Source: Marinomonas flavescens (GTDB taxonomy: Bacteria; Pseudomonadota; Gammaproteobacteria; Pseudomonadales; Marinomonadaceae). Taken from it: a stretch of 64,000 nt of DNA. Each line of letters starts with the position of its first letter. The first letter of the stretch is position 1. This document shows, piece by piece, positions 28,706-36,852 of this stretch. The DNA lies in NCBI RefSeq assembly GCF_004352835.1, contig NZ_SJSB01000004.1:1-64000 (forward strand), written 5' to 3'. The notes below the pieces were generated by a model, which worked only from the letters and a program-made list of their open reading frames with translations, did not search any database and was not told the DNA's origin. A program made the position numbers and the translations under genes.

Positions 28706-29923
28706 ATGGAAGACGATACACCTAAAGCATTAAGACAGACGTCTTTACTCAAGATAGGCAGTTACGGCTTTTTAGCCTTATGGGCGTTGATTGCGGCATT
28801 CCCGTTAGTTTGGATTTTTGTCATGAGCTTTAAGCTGCCCATTGATGCTTTTGCACAAAACCCTTTAGACGTGATATTTGGACCACACACTGCTCAAAAA
28901 GACAGTGCGTTCAGTATCATTGATATTCTATTAGGTGGTGTTTTTGCTTATTACGCTTATCAAATCCCTGTGCGTTTTTATCGCACGACGTTAGATTACT
29001 TTGTGCCTGTTCAAAATAAAAATATGGGTGCTTTTGCACTGGGGTTATCGTATATATTTATTTTAGTGGGCTTTGCGTTTTATGTTTTACCTGCAATTAG
29101 TCATGTATTGAACGGGATATTTCATTCTATTTCGGCGTTGTCTTTGCTGGCTAAGCCTTTAATCGGTTACACGCTTCAGCATTATTATGCGGTATGGGTA
29201 GAAAACCAATTCTACATTCAGTTTAAAAACTCGTTAGTGATTACTTTTGGCGTAGTTACTATTTCTCTTACAGTAGGGACATTAGCGGCTTATGCACTAT
29301 CAAGAACGGCTTCTAACCTTGCGATTTGGTTGCTTATTATTGCCCTTGTCTTTAGAGCGCTTCCTCACTCTGTATTAGTAACAGGGTATTTGCCTTTCTT
29401 TATTAATTCTAAAGAGATATTAGGGCCTCTATGGAGTATGCCTGTTATCGGGTGGTTTCTTAGTTTATTTTCTCAAACCCCGCCAACATTGTATGGGCAG
29501 CCTCTGGCCGTTATTGCGGTGTTAGTAGCGATTAACCAACCCTTTACGATATGGATGCTACGATCATTTTTTATGAACGTACCTAAAGAGTTAGATGAAG
29601 CGGCTAGGGTAGACGGTTGCACTCACTTTCAAGCGTTTAGAAAAGTGATTTTACCCGTAATGTGGCCAGGACTGATTACGACAGGGTTGTTTTCTTTCTT
29701 GTTGGCTTACAACGATTACTTAGTGACTTCACTGTTATTGGATAACCAAAACCAAACGATGGTTCCGGCTATTTCCGCGTATTTTAATCGAGAAACAACA
29801 GCAACCGATCAGGTAAATGCTATTGCCGCTGCGGCATCGATCACAGCGCCTTTGTTTATTCTTGTGGTCTTTTTCCAGAAACAAATTGTTTCCGGTCTGA
29901 CTGCAGGAGCGGTGAAGGGTTAA
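28706..29923 (+). CDS. ABC importer, permease 2 with an extra membrane insertion
   Basis: This MalG/UgpE-type permease is about 405 residues, well above the usual 270-300. The extra length lies after the first membrane segment, roughly residues 55-160. It includes hydrophobic stretches (DILLGGVFAYYAYQI and FALGLSYIFILVGFAFYVL) that probably add membrane helices. The C-terminal half is ordinary, with the EAA loop DEAARVDGCTHFQAFRKVILPVM. The ATG at 28706 follows AAGGATAATAAG. An open frame reaching back to 28637 overlaps permease 1 and is not the start. Confidence 0.87.
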   Translation: MEDDTPKALRQTSLLKIGSYGFLALWALIAAFPLVWIFVMSFKLPIDAFAQNPLDVIFGPHTAQKDSAFSIIDILLGGVFAYYAYQIPVRFYRTTLDYFVPVQNKNMGAFALGLSYIFILVGFAFYVLPAISHVLNGIFHSISALSLLAKPLIGYTLQHYYAVWVENQFYIQFKNSLVITFGVVTISLTVGTLAAYALSRTASNLAIWLLIIALVFRALPHSVLVTGYLPFFINSKEILGPLWSMPVIGWFLSLFSQTPPTLYGQPLAVIAVLVAINQPFTIWMLRSFFMNVPKELDEAARVDGCTHFQAFRKVILPVMWPGLITTGLFSFLLAYNDYLVTSLLLDNQNQTMVPAISAYFNRETTATDQVNAIAAAASITAPLFILVVFFQKQIVSGLTAGAVKG

Positions 29924-29976
29924 CCCGCGAGTGCTGACAAACATAATCACAATAATTATATTTCTGGAGTTCTGAA

Positions 29977-30510
29977 ATGACTAAATCTGACGTTAAGCAA
30001 GCCCCTTTTACATTAGACAATGATGTTACAAAAACAGAAACAACAAGAGCCGTTGTGGATGCAATGGTGAATGGGCTCAATGATCATGATATTTCTGGTA
30101 TGGGGCGTTTCTTTGATGAGCGTTTTCGCTGGATTGGTAATACTGGTTGTGGCTTTAAAGATGGCCTTCAAGAGTTTCAGGATAATTGGCAACGACCATT
30201 TCAAGCGGCATTCAGCGAAAAGGTGTGTACGGATGAAGTTCGTATTGCTGAGGGCGAGTGGATGGCGGCTTTTGGCCGTCAGAATGCGAAACATACCGGA
30301 GAATTTATGGGTATCGCTCCCACTGGACAAGACGTTGAAATCCGTTATATGGATTTTTGGAAAGTCGTGGATGGTAAAATCGTCGATAACTGGGTAATGG
30401 TGGATTTTCCTCATGTTTTAAAACAATTAGGACGCGATGTGTTCAATGGCGAAGGTTGGGAGAAAAATGATTCGAAAGCCGTTCAGCATCCGGTAACGCC
30501 TCTAAAATAG
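29977..30510 (+). CDS. Single-domain SnoaL-like protein B
   Basis: This 177-residue protein has one SnoaL-like NTF2 domain (about residues 28-155). It shows a first-helix VVDAMVNGLNDHDISGMGRFF and a conserved end RYMDFWKVVDGKIVDNWVMVDFPHVLKQLG. The latter matches the strand-loop-strand block seen twice in each of the larger relatives. It is 53 bases after permease 2 in the same direction and is probably the fifth gene of the ABC operon. No signal peptide is present, so it works in the cytoplasm on the imported compound or a derivative. Confidence 0.75.
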   Translation: MTKSDVKQAPFTLDNDVTKTETTRAVVDAMVNGLNDHDISGMGRFFDERFRWIGNTGCGFKDGLQEFQDNWQRPFQAAFSEKVCTDEVRIAEGEWMAAFGRQNAKHTGEFMGIAPTGQDVEIRYMDFWKVVDGKIVDNWVMVDFPHVLKQLGRDVFNGEGWEKNDSKAVQHPVTPLK

Positions 30511-30523
30511 TCAAATGAATGCG

Positions 30524-30563
30524 CGATGTAATGCAAATAAACGCTTTTATTTGTATTACATCG
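30524..30563 (+). promoter_or_regulatory. 17-bp inverted repeat between SnoaL B and C
   Basis: CGATGTAATGCAAATAA (30524-30540) pairs with TTATTTGTATTACATCG (30547-30563) with a single mismatch and a 6-base spacer. No T tract follows. It could be an attenuating hairpin in the mRNA or a dimer-binding site. Confidence 0.6.
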
Positions 30564-30619
30564 ACAGCCGTCATGATCGTTTTTTCATGTGATCCATTTT
30601 CTGCTTTTGAGTATTAATA

Positions 30620-31588
30620 ATGAATAACTTTGATTCTGAATTCCTCGATTTACCCGATTATATTATTAAAATCACCAAAGAAATTTGGGAAGATCGTGGT
30701 CTGAGCACACTTCATAAATATTATAGTAAAGACATTGTTGTAAGGGTCCCTGCAGGAATATCCATCGGCAATACCAATGTTATTTCGGCCACAATGGCCA
30801 CCTTGAATGAATTTCCTGACAGAACTTTATTAGGTGAAGATGTGATTTGGTCGGGAGATGATACGGCCGGCTATCTTTCTTCACATCGAATCTTCTCTCA
30901 AGCCACACATCTCAAAGACGGTGTTTTTGGTAAAGCGACAGGTAAAAAATTAGGTTTTCGGATTATTGCAGACTGTTACTGCATTGATAATCAAATCACG
31001 GATGAGTGGATGATTCGAGATCAGGGTGCTGTGGTCACTCAATTAGGACTGGATCCTAAAACCTACGCCTACAACCAAATTCAAGAAGAGGGTGGTGTTG
31101 ATAAAGCCGCTAAACCATTTAATCCATCTATGGACATTGTCGGGCCTTATACCGCAAAAGGTAATGATCACCCTATGGGGCAAGCGTATGCAGACACTCT
31201 GAAGCGTCTTATGGGTGCTGATTTTAATGCTGTCTTTTCGCTTTTTGATCGGGCTGTTCAAACAGAATATCCAAATGGTGTTTCAGACCATGGGCACAGC
31301 AGTGTGGACTCATTCTGGCTGGGGTTACGCTCTTCTTTTCCAAATGCGACCTTTACGATTCATCATGTTATTGGTCGTGACGATAAAGGTATGGCAGACA
31401 GAGCGGCAATTCGCTGGTCTCTTTCTGGTAAGCATGAAGGCTGGGGGCGTTATGGGCAGCCAAGCAATGCGGATGTCTATGTGATGGGAATTAGTCATGT
31501 AGAGTTTGGCCCTCGTGGTATCACTCGGGAATACGTTGCCATTGATGATACTGCTATTTGGAAACAAATTTTATTGCAGACAGGTTAA
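30620..31588 (+). CDS. Two-domain SnoaL-like protein C
   Basis: The 322-residue protein is built from two NTF2-fold SnoaL-like domains. The first (about residues 10-145) ends with DCYCIDNQITDEWMIRDQGAVVTQLGLDP. The second (about 195-320) ends with ISHVEFGPRGITREYVAIDDTAIWKQI. It is more distant from proteins A and D than those are from each other. It is cytoplasmic by lack of a signal. It lies 110 bases after SnoaL B, behind the inverted repeat at 30524. Members of the fold catalyse ring closure, hydration or isomerisation. No catalytic residue can be assigned safely. Confidence 0.72.
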   Translation: MNNFDSEFLDLPDYIIKITKEIWEDRGLSTLHKYYSKDIVVRVPAGISIGNTNVISATMATLNEFPDRTLLGEDVIWSGDDTAGYLSSHRIFSQATHLKDGVFGKATGKKLGFRIIADCYCIDNQITDEWMIRDQGAVVTQLGLDPKTYAYNQIQEEGGVDKAAKPFNPSMDIVGPYTAKGNDHPMGQAYADTLKRLMGADFNAVFSLFDRAVQTEYPNGVSDHGHSSVDSFWLGLRSSFPNATFTIHHVIGRDDKGMADRAAIRWSLSGKHEGWGRYGQPSNADVYVMGISHVEFGPRGITREYVAIDDTAIWKQILLQTG

Positions 31589-31650
31589 GTCGTTATTTAA
31601 TTTAGTTCGCTGTTTTGATCAAAATTATTCTTTATTTATAGAGCCTAAAT

Positions 31651-32658
31651 ATGAGCAATTTTCAAGAAAGTAAATACTTGGTTCGTGCCTATTTCGATGC
31701 GCTGGAAGAAGCGACAGTAGATACATTAGACGATGTTATGTCACATTATATTGCCGCTGAATATTCATGGCGAGGTGTGTACCCTTGGAGGGAAATAGAC
31801 AGCTCAAAAGAGGTAGTACAAACCTTTTGGAAGCCTTTGTTAACGTCTATTAAGCATATGCAGCGCCGCCAAGATATCTTTATTGCGGGGCAGAATGAGT
31901 TTGATCATGAGCAGTGGGTTATGAGCATGGGGAACTTTACGGGTCTCTTTGATGAAGATTTTTTAGGCATCAGAGCAACCCGTAAAATTGTCAATATTCG
32001 CTACGCTGAATTTAACTGCGTTCAAGAAGGAAAAATCACTAAGACAGGTCTATTTATTGACCTTATTGGTTTGATGGATCAAGCGGGAGCGTATCCTTTA
32101 CCGCCTTCGACGGGAGTCTATTATAACTACCCAGGGCCAAGGCATCATAATGGATTGCAGTTTCAAGGGATTTCAGAAGAAGAAGGGCAGAAGACACTTA
32201 ATTTAGTGCATGAAATGGTTAATGATCTAGATGCACTTAATAAGAGTGGCTCTATGACTTGTACTCCCGAAATATTAGAAAAAACCTGGTCTTCTAAAAT
32301 GACGTGGTACGGTCCAGCTGGCATTGGTGCTTCTTACACTATTCCTCGTTATCAAGAGCAGCATCAGATTCCTTTTCGAGCAGGGCTGGGTGATAAGAAG
32401 TTTTGTGGGCATGTTTGTCGATTTGCAGAAGGCAATTTTGCTTGTTTCTTCGGGTGGCCTAATTTATCAAATACCCCAATAGGTGGATGGCTTGGTTTAC
32501 CAGGAGGAAAGATAAATGCAGAGATGCAAGTGGTCGATATCTATTGCCGTGAAGGCGATAAATTAAGTGAAAACTGGGTGCTGATTGATATCCCTTATTG
32601 GTTGAAACAACAAGGTCTTGATGTTTTAAAGCGTACGGGAAGTATTCTTAACCCCTGA
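31651..32658 (+). CDS. Two-domain SnoaL-like protein D
   Basis: The 335-residue protein is the closest relative, within the window, of protein A at 24067. Shared blocks include QAGAYPLPPS against QAGAWPLSPS, WYGPAGIG against WYGPSAIG, the HQIPF tetrad and GGWLGLP. Two NTF2 domains span about residues 10-145 and 185-325, the second ending YCREGDKLSENWVLIDIPYWLKQQGLDVLK. It is the last gene before the LacI regulator and lies 62 bases after SnoaL C. The parallel retention of A and D suggests they have different substrates or form a heteromer. Confidence 0.73.
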   Translation: MSNFQESKYLVRAYFDALEEATVDTLDDVMSHYIAAEYSWRGVYPWREIDSSKEVVQTFWKPLLTSIKHMQRRQDIFIAGQNEFDHEQWVMSMGNFTGLFDEDFLGIRATRKIVNIRYAEFNCVQEGKITKTGLFIDLIGLMDQAGAYPLPPSTGVYYNYPGPRHHNGLQFQGISEEEGQKTLNLVHEMVNDLDALNKSGSMTCTPEILEKTWSSKMTWYGPAGIGASYTIPRYQEQHQIPFRAGLGDKKFCGHVCRFAEGNFACFFGWPNLSNTPIGGWLGLPGGKINAEMQVVDIYCREGDKLSENWVLIDIPYWLKQQGLDVLKRTGSILNP

Positions 32659-32806
32659 TGTGTATCACTATATTGCATGGGGAATTCGCTGTATTGCTTG
32701 AATCGTTTTACAATACTCTTCTTATGTACGTTAAGTATTTTTGTCGGCATTAAGAGAAGAGTGCAGACGTTCATTGTCCTATTAAACCGTGGTAAGCAAG
32801 CTGATT

Positions 32807-33823
32807 ATGAATAAAACTCCAAGTTCCGTCGATGTCGCTAAAGCAGCGGGTGTTAGTCAATCCATGGTGAGTAGAGCGTTTACACCAGGTTCTTCGATTA
32901 ATCCTGACAAAAGAGCGTTAATTATTGCGAAAGCGAAGGAACTTGGCTATCGGCCTAATATCATGGCGCGCTCCATGATTACAAAAAAAAGTAAGATTAT
33001 CGGCTTCGTATTTGGCTATTTGGAAAACCAATATTATCCACTTGCACTAGAGAAAATGTCCCGTGAATTTCAGGCTAAGGGTTACCATAGTTTGATGTTT
33101 TTCTCGGATAATCAAAGCTCTGCCGATGACATAGTTCAAGAGTTTCTCCAGTATCAGATTGATGCCGTGGTGTTAGCGTCTGTTTCCTTATCCTCCGATT
33201 GGATCGATGCGTGTAATTCACTGTCGGTCCCGGTAGTGCTGTTTAACCGTGCGATTAAAACCGATGATGTTACTTCTGTGACGTCTGCCAACTATGAAGG
33301 TGGAAAAACGGTGGCGCGTTATTTGGTAGAAACAGGGCATAAAAGAATAAGTTATATTTCAGGTTTCGTAGAGTCTTCAACGAACAAAGATAGGGAGCGT
33401 GGTTTGAATGATGGTCTAGAGGATCACGGGATGACATTGTTCTCTGTTGAAAGTGGTAATTATGATCAAGAGCAGGCGAGAAAAGCGACACTGGACATGT
33501 TTTCTAGCGATAAAGCAGAGACGCCCGATGCACTTTTTGTCGCAAGTGATCACATGGCATTTTCCGTTCTTGAGACCTTAAGATATGAACTTGGCTTGAG
33601 AGTGCCTGAAGATGTTTCTGTTATAGGGTACGATAACGTTCCCCTAGGTGCCGCCCCTTCTTATAATCTCACCACCATGAGTCAGCCCGTTGATGACATG
33701 GTTTCTCATACAGTTAACGCCGTTATGAGTCGCATAGCCCAGCCCAGCCTTAAGCCAGAAAGAATTGAAATTCCTAGTCATTTAATCCAACGTAAAACCG
33801 TCAAAAACCGCCTTCTTTCTTAG
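32807..33823 (+). CDS. LacI-family transcriptional regulator
   Basis: The 338-residue regulator has an N-terminal HTH (SSVDVAKAAGVSQSMVSRAFTPGSSINPDKR), a hinge helix (NIMARSMITKKSKIIGFVF) and a periplasmic-binding-protein-like sensor domain ending VPEDVSVIGYDNVPLGAAPSYNLTT. The ATG at 32807 is preferred to a GTG at 32789 because LacI proteins begin a few residues before the recognition domain. It sits between the ABC/SnoaL operon and the TRAP operon. The only repeated palindrome in the two promoter regions is the 15-mer at 25254 and 33870, so it most likely controls both. The effector is unknown. Confidence 0.92.
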   Translation: MNKTPSSVDVAKAAGVSQSMVSRAFTPGSSINPDKRALIIAKAKELGYRPNIMARSMITKKSKIIGFVFGYLENQYYPLALEKMSREFQAKGYHSLMFFSDNQSSADDIVQEFLQYQIDAVVLASVSLSSDWIDACNSLSVPVVLFNRAIKTDDVTSVTSANYEGGKTVARYLVETGHKRISYISGFVESSTNKDRERGLNDGLEDHGMTLFSVESGNYDQEQARKATLDMFSSDKAETPDALFVASDHMAFSVLETLRYELGLRVPEDVSVIGYDNVPLGAAPSYNLTTMSQPVDDMVSHTVNAVMSRIAQPSLKPERIEIPSHLIQRKTVKNRLLS

Positions 33824-33850
33824 TTGTTATAAGCACCTTAGATTGGGTTA

Positions 33851-33856
33851 TATAAT
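33851..33856 (+). promoter_or_regulatory. Candidate -10 box of the TRAP operon
   Basis: TATAAT matches the sigma70 -10 consensus exactly and lies 14 bases upstream of the LacI-type operator. Transcription would begin inside or just before the operator, a typical repression geometry. No good -35 box is spaced correctly, so this stays tentative. Confidence 0.4.
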
Positions 33857-33869
33857 TTTAAAAATACGC

Positions 33870-33884
33870 TTGCATACGTATTCA
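33870..33884. promoter_or_regulatory. LacI-type operator, copy 2
   Basis: TTGCATACGTATTCA is identical to the 15-mer at 25254. It lies about 58 bases before the TRAP binding-protein start and just after the LacI gene, linking the TRAP transporter and downstream enzymes to the same regulator. Confidence 0.78.
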
Positions 33885-33941
33885 AATTAATTCAGAATGC
33901 CAATACAGCCTGATAACTAAAAATAAAAAAGGACGGTAACA

Positions 33942-34919
33942 ATGAAATTGAAAACCCTTGCAATCATTGCAACTCTAGGTATGACATCAGTGGCTTCACA
34001 AGCTGAAACCGTTATTCGTGTCGGTCTTGCAACCCCTAAAACATCTCCTATTTACCAAGCGCTTGAATACTTCAAAAACACGTTGGATAAACGCTCAAAT
34101 GGTGATTTTGACGTACAACTTTTTCCTGGCGGACAGCTAGGCAGTGTTAATGAAATGACTGAGTTGGTTCAAGCGGGCTCAATACAAATGACGACGGGTG
34201 CGTCTGTATTGCTGTCTTCTGTCGTACCAGAATTTAATATATTAGATACCTTTTATCTTTTTAAGGATAAGGAACAAGCACGTCGTGTCCTAGATGGGAA
34301 AGGCGGAGATATGCTTAAAAAAGCGATGGAAGAAAAAGGCCTTAAAGGGGTAGGTTTCTTTGAACGTGGTTTTAGAGATTTCTCTAATAATCGTGCGCCA
34401 TTGGATTCAGTTGAAAGCTTCAAAGGTTTACGGATGAGAGCGGCATCTAACCCTACTCAAATCGCGGCTTGGAAGTCTATTGGTGCTGCGCCTATGCCGT
34501 TAAACTGGGGTGAGATTTATCCTTCTCTACAGCAAAGCTTAATAGATGGACAAGAAAGTGCGCTGTCGTCTATGTATCTTGAGCATTTTTATGAAGTTCA
34601 AAAATACATCTCTCTGACGCAGCATAGTTATACCGCAGAGGTTTGGTTTACCAATACAGATTTCTGGGACAGTTTATCGCCTAAACAGCAAAAATTACTT
34701 AATGAAGTCGCTATAGAAACGGTTAGTCTCGAAAGAAAACTGACTGTCAAAGCAAATAATGACGCGTTAAATGCGATGAAAGCGAAAGGCTTGATCGTAA
34801 ATGAAGTACCACTGAAGGTAAAAGAAGCATTAGGTAAAAAGATGAACGAAACCATCAAAGGCGACATTGTTAAGCATGTCGGTCAACGTTTCTACGACCA
34901 ATTTAACGCACAACTTTAA
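33942..34919 (+). CDS. TRAP transporter, periplasmic binding protein (DctP family)
   Basis: The 325-residue DctP-type protein starts with a Sec signal peptide cut after SQA near residue 21. The conserved core FKGLRMRAASNPTQIAAWKSIGAAPMPLNWGEIYPSLQQSLIDGQE includes the Arg (LRMR) that usually binds a ligand carboxylate. An acidic substrate such as a sugar acid or sulfonate/carboxylate is therefore likely. It is the first gene of the TRAP operon downstream of the shared LacI operator. A hairpin follows. Confidence 0.9.
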   Translation: MKLKTLAIIATLGMTSVASQAETVIRVGLATPKTSPIYQALEYFKNTLDKRSNGDFDVQLFPGGQLGSVNEMTELVQAGSIQMTTGASVLLSSVVPEFNILDTFYLFKDKEQARRVLDGKGGDMLKKAMEEKGLKGVGFFERGFRDFSNNRAPLDSVESFKGLRMRAASNPTQIAAWKSIGAAPMPLNWGEIYPSLQQSLIDGQESALSSMYLEHFYEVQKYISLTQHSYTAEVWFTNTDFWDSLSPKQQKLLNEVAIETVSLERKLTVKANNDALNAMKAKGLIVNEVPLKVKEALGKKMNETIKGDIVKHVGQRFYDQFNAQL

Positions 34920-34950
34920 AATACTCCTAAATTATATTTGCTTAACTATT

Positions 34951-34976
34951 TGGTGGTGAATAGATATTCATCACCA
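34951..34976 (+). promoter_or_regulatory. Intercistronic hairpin after the TRAP binding-protein gene
   Basis: TGGTGGTGAAT pairs with ATTCATCACCA (one G-U pair) around AGAT, followed by a short ATTTTC. As with the ABC operon, this hairpin lies between the binding-protein gene and the membrane-component genes and may raise binding-protein output. Confidence 0.55.
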
Positions 34977-34993
34977 TTTTCAAAAGGTCTACT

Positions 34994-35482
34994 ATGAAGT
35001 TTTTGCATAAATTAGATGAAGCTTTCGAGCCGGTTTTAATTGTTACCGCAGTTTCTTTAATCGTTATTTTGATTTTTACGAACGTTATTTTAAGAATGTT
35101 TGACACTACCTTACCTTGGGCAGGTGAGATGTCGCGTTATTTATTCGTTTGGATGGTGAATCTTGGTATTAGTTACGGAATAAAGAAAAAAAGACATTTG
35201 AGAGTGTCTTTCCTATTGGATTTGTTGCCTAGGAAAATGAGTGTGCTTGCACATATTTTCTCTGACATTATCTTTATGGTTTATTCTTTTATTGTCTTAT
35301 ATTACGGTTATTTAGTGATGGCTAAAGCCGTTGGTCGGCATCAAATAGCACCAGCGATGGAGATATCAGTTGGCTTTCTTTATGGTGCTTTAGTTGTCGG
35401 TTCTCTATTAAGTATTATTCGGTTAGTGATGAGTATAAATGAACACCGAATTAACTTTAATTCTTCAGTAGAGGTTAAATAG
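34994..35482 (+). CDS. TRAP transporter, small membrane subunit (DctQ family)
   Basis: This 162-residue protein has four predicted membrane helices. It carries the conserved TLPWAGEMSRYLFVWMVNLGISYGIKKKRHLRV stretch after helix 1, the hallmark of DctQ subunits. It pairs with the large DctM subunit encoded two bases downstream, and together they form the Na+-driven membrane part of the transporter. The ATG follows AAAGG at good spacing. Confidence 0.9.
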   Translation: MKFLHKLDEAFEPVLIVTAVSLIVILIFTNVILRMFDTTLPWAGEMSRYLFVWMVNLGISYGIKKKRHLRVSFLLDLLPRKMSVLAHIFSDIIFMVYSFIVLYYGYLVMAKAVGRHQIAPAMEISVGFLYGALVVGSLLSIIRLVMSINEHRINFNSSVEVK

Positions 35483-35483
35483 C

Positions 35484-36755
35484 ATGACCATTCTTATTCT
35501 ATTCGGTGGTTTTTTTATCCTAATGCTGCTTGGCTTACCTATTGGGATTGCACTTGGCTCTGCTAGTATTTTAGCCATATTATCCTTACCATTTCTTTCC
35601 TTACAGTTTTTTACTCTGGGATTAATTGGAGGTCTAAACTCTTTTACTCTGTTGGCTGTTATTTTATTCACTCTTGCTGGCAATTTAATGAGTCAAGGTG
35701 GCATTTCAGATAGGCTACTTAAAGTCGCCTATGCATTTTTTGGAAATACAAAAGGTGGTCTAGGAACAGTCACTATTATTGCTTGTTTGTTTTTTGCTGC
35801 GATCTCAGGAACAGGTTCTGCGACTGTTGCGGCAATAGGCTTAGCCATGATCCCCGCTATGGTAAAAAACGGATATGACAGACCATACGCTGGTGCCATG
35901 GTCGCGACAGCAGGTGGTTTAGGTGTAATGATTCCACCCAGTGTTGTGATGATTGTTTATGCCGTCACAGCGGGTGTTTCCGTTACATCTATGTTTGTAG
36001 CAGGGATAATTCCTGGTTTGGTCGTCGCGGTCGTTTTGATTATTTATAACTTATTTCAGTCTAAACGATTCGATTCACATAATTTAAAATTTGATACTTC
36101 TTGGGGCGCAAAGCTAAAAGCTATTAATGAAGCTAAGTTGTCCTTGCTTATGCCTATTCTGGTCTTAGGTGGCATTTATAGTGGCACTGTTACACCGACA
36201 GAGTCTGCGGCTGTCGCAGCGGTATTTGGTTTTATATTAAGTGTGTTTGTTTACAAAGAACTGCCTTTTAATAAAGTGCCAAAGGTTATTCTTGAATCTG
36301 CATTATTAGTATCTTCAGTTCTTATTATTGTTGGAGCGTCTGTTGCTTTCGGTCGAATAATGGCATTGGAACATGTGCCATCCATAATTGCTAATTTCGT
36401 TGTTGGTTTAACGGATAATAAAATACTAATACTCTTAAGCATCAATTTGTTGCTTTTGATTGTAGGTACTTTTTTAGAAACATTGGCGGCGATTGTTATA
36501 TTGACACCAATACTCTTGCCTGTAGTCACTCAGCTAAATGTTGATCCTGTTCACTTTGGTATTATCATGATTGTCAATTTAGCAATCGGATTTGTAACAC
36601 CACCTTTGGGTGCGAATTTATTCATGGCCGCTCAAGTCGGTAATATAAGATATGAACATTTGTCGAGAGCAGTAATTCCTTGGGTGGCAATAATGATATT
36701 TGCACTGATGCTAATAACATTTATCCCGACCCTTTCTTTATTGCTTCTCAGTTAA
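35484..36755 (+). CDS. TRAP transporter, large membrane subunit (DctM family)
   Basis: The 423-residue protein has about 11-12 membrane helices and typical DctM motifs, such as AAISGTGSATVAAIGLAMIPAMVKNGYD and GGLGVMIPPSVVMIVYA. GTVTPTESAAVAAVFGF and NLAIGFVTPPLGANLF follow, the latter near the C-terminal half. These regions form the Na+ and substrate sites in the elevator-type TRAP mechanism. It is encoded two bases after the small subunit. The following 85 bases hold several TTAAGT repeats. Confidence 0.92.
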   Translation: MTILILFGGFFILMLLGLPIGIALGSASILAILSLPFLSLQFFTLGLIGGLNSFTLLAVILFTLAGNLMSQGGISDRLLKVAYAFFGNTKGGLGTVTIIACLFFAAISGTGSATVAAIGLAMIPAMVKNGYDRPYAGAMVATAGGLGVMIPPSVVMIVYAVTAGVSVTSMFVAGIIPGLVVAVVLIIYNLFQSKRFDSHNLKFDTSWGAKLKAINEAKLSLLMPILVLGGIYSGTVTPTESAAVAAVFGFILSVFVYKELPFNKVPKVILESALLVSSVLIIVGASVAFGRIMALEHVPSIIANFVVGLTDNKILILLSINLLLLIVGTFLETLAAIVILTPILLPVVTQLNVDPVHFGIIMIVNLAIGFVTPPLGANLFMAAQVGNIRYEHLSRAVIPWVAIMIFALMLITFIPTLSLLLLS

Positions 36756-36852
36756 GTGAGTAAGTTAAGTCAATTTAGTTAAGTTTATTGGTCAAGTAAT
36801 TAAGTGAAGTAATGTCAGTTAAATAAAAATTAAAATACTAATGAGGTCCATC

